NCBI GenBank assembly: GCA_016218815.1
Contig: JACRCX010000019.1
Location: 1-64,000 of the forward strand
Reading direction: 5' to 3'
DNA: 64,000 nt
DNA from: Deltaproteobacteria bacterium
GTDB taxonomy: Bacteria > Myxococcota_A > Polyangia > DRWM01 > JAAZOP01
Shown: in pieces, positions 59,010 to 64,000 of the stretch
How positions within the stretch are numbered: the stretch's first letter is position 1
How the letters are laid out: every line of letters begins with the position of its first letter
Translations under genes and position numbers: made by a program
The notes under the pieces: model-generated
What the model saw: the letters and a program-made list of their open reading frames with translations, nothing else
Told to the model about the DNA's origin: nothing
Database searches by the model: none

Positions 59010-61609
59010 GGCTGGCCTCCCTGCCCCGAGCCTGGTCGAGGGGCTTCCGCCGCCACCGTCCGGGAGAACCGCGGATCCTCGCGCACCGTCCACGGCCGGC
59101 AGTCCACCGGACCGACGATGTCCATGGTGAGCACGAGCTTCTTCGTCATGTTGAAGCCGCTGCGCGCGACGACCGTCAGGATGTTCTGCCCTTCGGGAAG
59201 GCAGACGAGGAACACGTCGCCGTGAACCACGGTGCGGTCGTAGACCGGCGCGCGCGGGTCGACGTCGACGTCCATGGTGCCGTCCGAGTCGAGGTCCAGC
59301 TCGTAGACGTACGGGGCGTCGGGCAGGACGAGCGCCATGCGCGCGGCCCCGGTACGCGGGTCCTGGCCGACGTAACGCAGAAAGCGCACGGGCCGCTCCA
59401 GCAGCGGAACGGTGGCGTACGGCTGGGCGACGAACCACAGCACGCCCGCGACGCCCAGCGCCATGACCGCGGCGTAGCGGTGGATCACCCCGCCCTGCAG
59501 CTTGCGGAACAGGCCCCCGACACCGCGCGCCACGTACGCCGTTCCCGTGACCAGGATCGTGTCGATGAGCACGCGGTCCACGAACTCGTAGCACGCGAAC
59601 GCCACCAGCCGCACCGGCCGCACGATGATCCAGCCGTACAGCTCGTCGATGCGCCACTTGTCCAGGACCAGCTTGTACAGCCGCGGCGTCGCCGCGATCA
59701 CCGCCTGCGCGGGCTGCGGCGGCCAGGAACGGTAGAACGTCCACGCGAGGTACGCGCCGGCGAAGGCGACCAGGACCGAGGCGAACATGAGCGCGCCTTC
59801 CATCGCGGTCGAGCCGTGGCCGGCGAAGGCGACGACCGCCGGCTCCAGCCAGCGCTCGAACACGTTCGGCACGTGCAGGCCGATCTTCCCCAGGCCGTGC
59901 AGCACCAGCGCCGGCATGCCCACAAAACCGATCAGCGCGGCGAAGGTCCCGAGCACCATCAAGACCAGCCGCATCGAAACCGGCGTGTGCGGGTCCGTCC
60001 AGAGGAACGAGAGCGCACCCTTCCGCTCGGGAGGGTGCAGGTGCTCCCGCACCTCCTCCGGCGCCCGGCTCTCGCCCCAGAACGTCAGGAAGTAGAGGCG
60101 GAACATGTAGAACGCCGTGCAGGCCGCGGCAACCATGCCCATCGCCCACAGCAGCGTGGGCCACCACGAGGGCACCAGCGCGCTGCGGGTGATGGCGCTG
60201 CCGGCGAACGCGGTCCAGAGAATCTCGTCCTTGGAGAAGAAGCCCGCGAACGGCGGGAAGCCCGCGATGGCCAGCGTCGAGGCGAGGAACGTCCAGTGGA
60301 CCACGGGCAGCGACTTGCGCAGCCCGCCCATCTCCCGGATGTCCTGCCGCTCGTGCATCGCGTGGATCACCGCGCCCGCGCAGAGGAACAGGCAGGCCTT
60401 GAAGAAGGCGTGCGTGAAGAGGTGGAACATCCCGGCAGAGAACGCGCCGACCCCGACCGCCAGGAACATGTAGCCGAGCTGGCTGATCGTGGAGTAGGCC
60501 AGGACCTTCTTGATGTCGAACTGCGTCAAGCCGATCGTCGCCGCGAAGAGCGCCGTCCCCGCCCCGACCGTGGCGACCACCGCCATCGCCGTGGGCGAAA
60601 GCGAGAACAGCGGGCTCAGCCGCGCGATCATGTACACGCCCGCCGTGACCATCGTCGCGGCGTGGATCAGCGCCGAGACCGGCGTCGGGCCCGCCATCGC
60701 GTCCGGCAACCAGACGTAGAGCGGGATCTGCGCGCTCTTGCCCGTCGCGCCGACGAACAGCAGCATGCTCACCAGGAACGCGCCGGAGACGCCCAGCGCC
60801 GTCCGCGCAGGCAGCAACCCCGCGCCGCCGCCCGCCAGGATCGTGTTGATCCCGTCCAGGGTCGTCCCGTTGGGCAGCGTGATGCCCTGGAAACGCACCG
60901 TGCCCAGCCAGGAGGCGAGGAAGAAGATGCCGAGCAGGAAGCCGAAGTCGCCGATGCGGTTGACGATGAACGCCTTCTTGCCCGCGTGCGCGTTGGCTTC
61001 CTTGTCGAACCAGAAGCCGATCAGCAGGTACGAGCAGAGCCCGACGCCCTCCCAGCCCACGAACATCAGGACCAGGTTGTCCGCCAGCACCAGGATCAGC
61101 ATGAAGAAGACGAAGAGGTTCAAGTACGTGAAGAAACGCCGGTACGACTTGTCGTGGCCCATGTACCCCATCGAGTACACGTGGATCAGGAAGCTCACGC
61201 CGCTGACCATCACCGCCATCATCGCCGACAGCCGGTCGACCATCAGGTTCACCGGCACGTACACCTCGGCCGACTTCACCGTGTCGTGCAGCGAAGGCAC
61301 GCCCCGCGCCAGATCCGCCAGCGGCAGCCAGTTCCACAGCCGCGCCACGACCGCCTGCGGCGGCGGAACGTCGCCCCAGCCCTTCCACAGATAGATCGCC
61401 GTGAGCGCCGCGACCACGAACGAGGCGCCCACCGACATGAGCGCCACCATGTGGACCGTCGACCGGGACAGCAGGTTCTCGCGCGTGCGCCGCGGCAGGA
61501 GCTTGCCAATCCACGAGAGCAGGAAGCCGTTCAGGATCGCGCCCAGGAGCGGAAAGGCCGCGATCCACGCCACGTAGGGGTTGAGGACGATTCGCTCCAT
61601 GACTTCCAT
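59006..61609 (-). CDS. nuoL: NADH-quinone oxidoreductase subunit L with C-terminal extension
   Basis: An 867-residue subunit; typical NuoL is about 610-650. The N-terminal 650 residues have KSAQIPLYVWLPDAMAGPTP, DIKKVLAYSTISQLGYMF and the long amphipathic helix region. After the last helices comes an extra domain of about 125 residues, beta-rich, with DLDSDGTMDVD, which looks like a Ca-binding Dx[DN]xDG loop. The last 14 residues are encoded by a REP-like element. ATG follows 14 bases after nuoK. Confidence 0.9.
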   Translation of the reverse strand: MEVMERIVLNPYVAWIAAFPLLGAILNGFLLSWIGKLLPRRTRENLLSRSTVHMVALMSVGASFVVAALTAIYLWKGWGDVPPPQAVVARLWNWLPLADLARGVPSLHDTVKSAEVYVPVNLMVDRLSAMMAVMVSGVSFLIHVYSMGYMGHDKSYRRFFTYLNLFVFFMLILVLADNLVLMFVGWEGVGLCSYLLIGFWFDKEANAHAGKKAFIVNRIGDFGFLLGIFFLASWLGTVRFQGITLPNGTTLDGINTILAGGGAGLLPARTALGVSGAFLVSMLLFVGATGKSAQIPLYVWLPDAMAGPTPVSALIHAATMVTAGVYMIARLSPLFSLSPTAMAVVATVGAGTALFAATIGLTQFDIKKVLAYSTISQLGYMFLAVGVGAFSAGMFHLFTHAFFKACLFLCAGAVIHAMHERQDIREMGGLRKSLPVVHWTFLASTLAIAGFPPFAGFFSKDEILWTAFAGSAITRSALVPSWWPTLLWAMGMVAAACTAFYMFRLYFLTFWGESRAPEEVREHLHPPERKGALSFLWTDPHTPVSMRLVLMVLGTFAALIGFVGMPALVLHGLGKIGLHVPNVFERWLEPAVVAFAGHGSTAMEGALMFASVLVAFAGAYLAWTFYRSWPPQPAQAVIAATPRLYKLVLDKWRIDELYGWIIVRPVRLVAFACYEFVDRVLIDTILVTGTAYVARGVGGLFRKLQGGVIHRYAAVMALGVAGVLWFVAQPYATVPLLERPVRFLRYVGQDPRTGAARMALVLPDAPYVYELDLDSDGTMDVDVDPRAPVYDRTVVHGDVFLVCLPEGQNILTVVARSGFNMTKKLVLTMDIVGPVDCRPWTVREDPRFSRTVAAEAPRPGSGQGGQP
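59022..59043 (-). repeat. REP-like element, copy 3, inside nuoL
   Basis: On the minus strand this variant has CCCCTCGAC and GCTCGGGGCA, as in copies 1 and 2, with two extra bases in between. It encodes the PRPGSGQ end of NuoL. Confidence 0.55.
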
Positions 61610-61622
61610 GGCCTGTCCTCCC

Positions 61623-61934
61623 CTAGCCTTTCATCCCGTCCGCGTCGTCGGTCCCGACCGATCGGCGCAGACGGTAAAGGGAAACGATAATCGCCAGACC
61701 CACCGCCGCTTCCGCCGCCGCGATGGCGACCACGAACAGCGCGAAGATCTGGCCCGTGTGGTCCACCGGGTGGTAACGGTTGAACGCCACCAGCACCAGG
61801 TTCGCCGCGTTCAGCATCAGCTCGATGCTCATCAGCGAGATGAGCGCGTTGCGCCGCACGACGAAACCCACGGCGCCCAGCGAGAACAGCATCACGCCCA
61901 GCAGGAGGTAGTGGTTCAGTCCGACGTCCGGCAT
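61623..61934 (-). CDS. nuoK: NADH-quinone oxidoreductase subunit K
   Basis: A 103-residue three-helix subunit with GLNHYLLLGVMLFSLGAVG, SIELMLNAANLVLVAF and AAAEAAVGLAI, all typical. Its ATG shares a base with the nuoJ stop. Confidence 0.93.
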   Translation of the reverse strand: MPDVGLNHYLLLGVMLFSLGAVGFVVRRNALISLMSIELMLNAANLVLVAFNRYHPVDHTGQIFALFVVAIAAAEAAVGLAIIVSLYRLRRSVGTDDADGMKG

Positions 61935-62794
61935 CACTCGCCTCCCTCGTCGTGCCCCGCCGCGGGCGTCCCCTTCGACTCGCCGGCCCCGCTCAGGGCG
62001 CCTCCGGCGGTCGTGGGCGTTCCGTCCGCCCTCCCCTTCGCCACCGCCACCGCCCCGACGATCGCCGTGAGCAACAACGCCGAAATCGCCTCGAACGGGA
62101 TGACGAACGTCGTGAACAGCGCGTGGCCGACGCTCGCCGTCGAGCCGAAGTCCGCCGCGGGCGGGATGCGCGAGCCCAGACCCATCGCGAACAGCTCGTG
62201 CGCCGCCAGGTACAGCACGTAGACGATGGCCGCCACCGCAAGGACGCGCACCGGCAGGCGCCGGCCGCCCGGCGCCGTGACCGCCCCCTGGTCCAGGAAC
62301 GTGATCACGAACACCAGCAGGACCACCACGGCCCCCGCGTAGATCAGCACCTGCAACGCCGCCAACAGCTCCGCCCGCAGCAGCAGGTACAGGCCCGCCG
62401 TCGCCAGCACGACCACCAGGAGCCCGAGCGCCGATCGCATCGGGCGGCGCGCGACGATCACGGCGATCGCCCCGAGCAACGCGGCCGCGGCCCCGAACCA
62501 GAACAGCACCACGTGCGTCCGCGACGACTGCCGCCCGACCCCTCCCCCCTCCCTGTACTGCTCCACCAGCGACGCCCCGGAGTCGGCCGGGGACGACGAC
62601 GCCGTCGCGGTCACGACGACCGGCACGCCCTCGGCCGCCGCCAGCGCACCCAGGCCGCCGGGCGCGGGGGGAGCCTCGGCCTCCGCCGCCCACACCGTCC
62701 CCGCCCAGGCCAGGCCGCACGCCGCCGCGAGCCCGAGCCCGAGCCCGAGCCGGGGCAGGGCTCCACGCCTACACCCATGGGAATTCATCATCAT
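61934..62794 (-). CDS. nuoJ: NADH-quinone oxidoreductase subunit J with N-terminal extension
   Basis: A 286-residue subunit. The NuoJ core (about 105-260) has RTHVVLFWFGAAAALLGAIAV, ALLQV-type LAALQVLIYAGAVVVLLVF and IPFEAISALLLTAIVGAV. The first 90 residues, with a signal-peptide-like helix (GLGLGLAAACGLAWAGTVWAAE) and Ala/Pro/Ser-rich linker, are absent from usual NuoJ (about 165-200). The start at 62794 follows GAGGTC; ATG 62806 overlaps the nuoF stop. Confidence 0.85.
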   Translation of the reverse strand: MMMNSHGCRRGALPRLGLGLGLAAACGLAWAGTVWAAEAEAPPAPGGLGALAAAEGVPVVVTATASSSPADSGASLVEQYREGGGVGRQSSRTHVVLFWFGAAAALLGAIAVIVARRPMRSALGLLVVVLATAGLYLLLRAELLAALQVLIYAGAVVVLLVFVITFLDQGAVTAPGGRRLPVRVLAVAAIVYVLYLAAHELFAMGLGSRIPPAADFGSTASVGHALFTTFVIPFEAISALLLTAIVGAVAVAKGRADGTPTTAGGALSGAGESKGTPAAGHDEGGE

Positions 62795-62802
62795 GGGGGA
62801 CC

Positions 62803-64000
<1,198 letters not shown>

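Overview
The window is very GC-rich bacterial chromosome with dense, often overlapping genes. Several traits point to Myxococcota or a close deltaproteobacterial relative. A secreted metalloprotease ends in a MYXO-CTERM-like tail (Gly-Cys-Gly-Cys, one hydrophobic helix, an Arg run). There are many lipoproteins with Asp/Ala/Glu-rich linkers, a Ser/Thr kinase with PEGA-type repeats, and a type IV pilin cluster with a PilR-type sigma-54 activator. Genus cannot be assigned from the sequence alone. No rRNA, tRNA, insertion sequence or CRISPR array was seen.

Layout. (1) 198-4525, minus strand: two lipoproteins, one a metallophosphoesterase. (2) 4631-12637, plus strand: the centre of interest, a nine-gene, mostly overlapping operon for a bacterial ubiquitin-like conjugation system. 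It holds a YukD/ubiquitin-like protein, an E1/ThiF enzyme, a membrane-anchored JAMM peptidase, a polytopic FHA protein, two membrane-bound RING-like zinc proteins, a DUF2752 protein, a membrane-anchored trypsin-like protease and an E2 fused to a RING-like domain. A promoter containing a perfect palindrome precedes it and a hairpin follows it. (3) 12758-15873: a secreted M30-like protease, a small membrane protein and a lipoprotein. (4) 15863-19454, minus: korDABC (2-oxoacid:ferredoxin oxidoreductase) plus a GNAT gene. (5) 19513-26649: a four-helix protein, RadC-like JAMM protein, beta-propeller lipoprotein, LolA and a three-gene envelope operon. (6) 26799-34666: MYXO-CTERM metalloprotease, a TMTC-like glycosyltransferase and a phosphodiester-glycosidase protein. 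(7) 34847-42248: Ser/Thr kinase, then three prepilins, a TPR-like gene and PilR. (8) 42260-53060: LysM transglycosylase, a second TMTC-like protein, tRNA-dihydrouridine synthase, FHA-GGDEF diguanylate cyclase, two lipoproteins and a large TPR protein. (9) 53147-64000, minus: nuoF-J-K-L-M-N of complex I followed by a membrane-anchored beta-propeller gene; nuoF runs off the right edge.

How the genes work together. In region 2 the chain of 4-base overlaps suggests one co-translated module. The inferred scheme is that E1 adenylates the ubiquitin-like protein, the E2 carries it on Cys95 next to its own RING-like tail, and the RING membrane proteins recruit targets at the membrane. The JAMM and trypsin-like proteases would process or remove the modifier, and the FHA protein would tie the system to phosphothreonine signalling. 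Regions 4 and 9 supply reduced ferredoxin and respiratory electron transfer. Region 7 looks like pilus biogenesis under sigma-54 control.

The intergenic DNA is unusual. At least seven sites carry tandem repeats of exactly 7-bp period but with different unit sequences. There are also three copies of a CGCAGAGA-type dispersed repeat and three copies of a REP-like palindrome, one of which encodes the C-terminus of NuoL.
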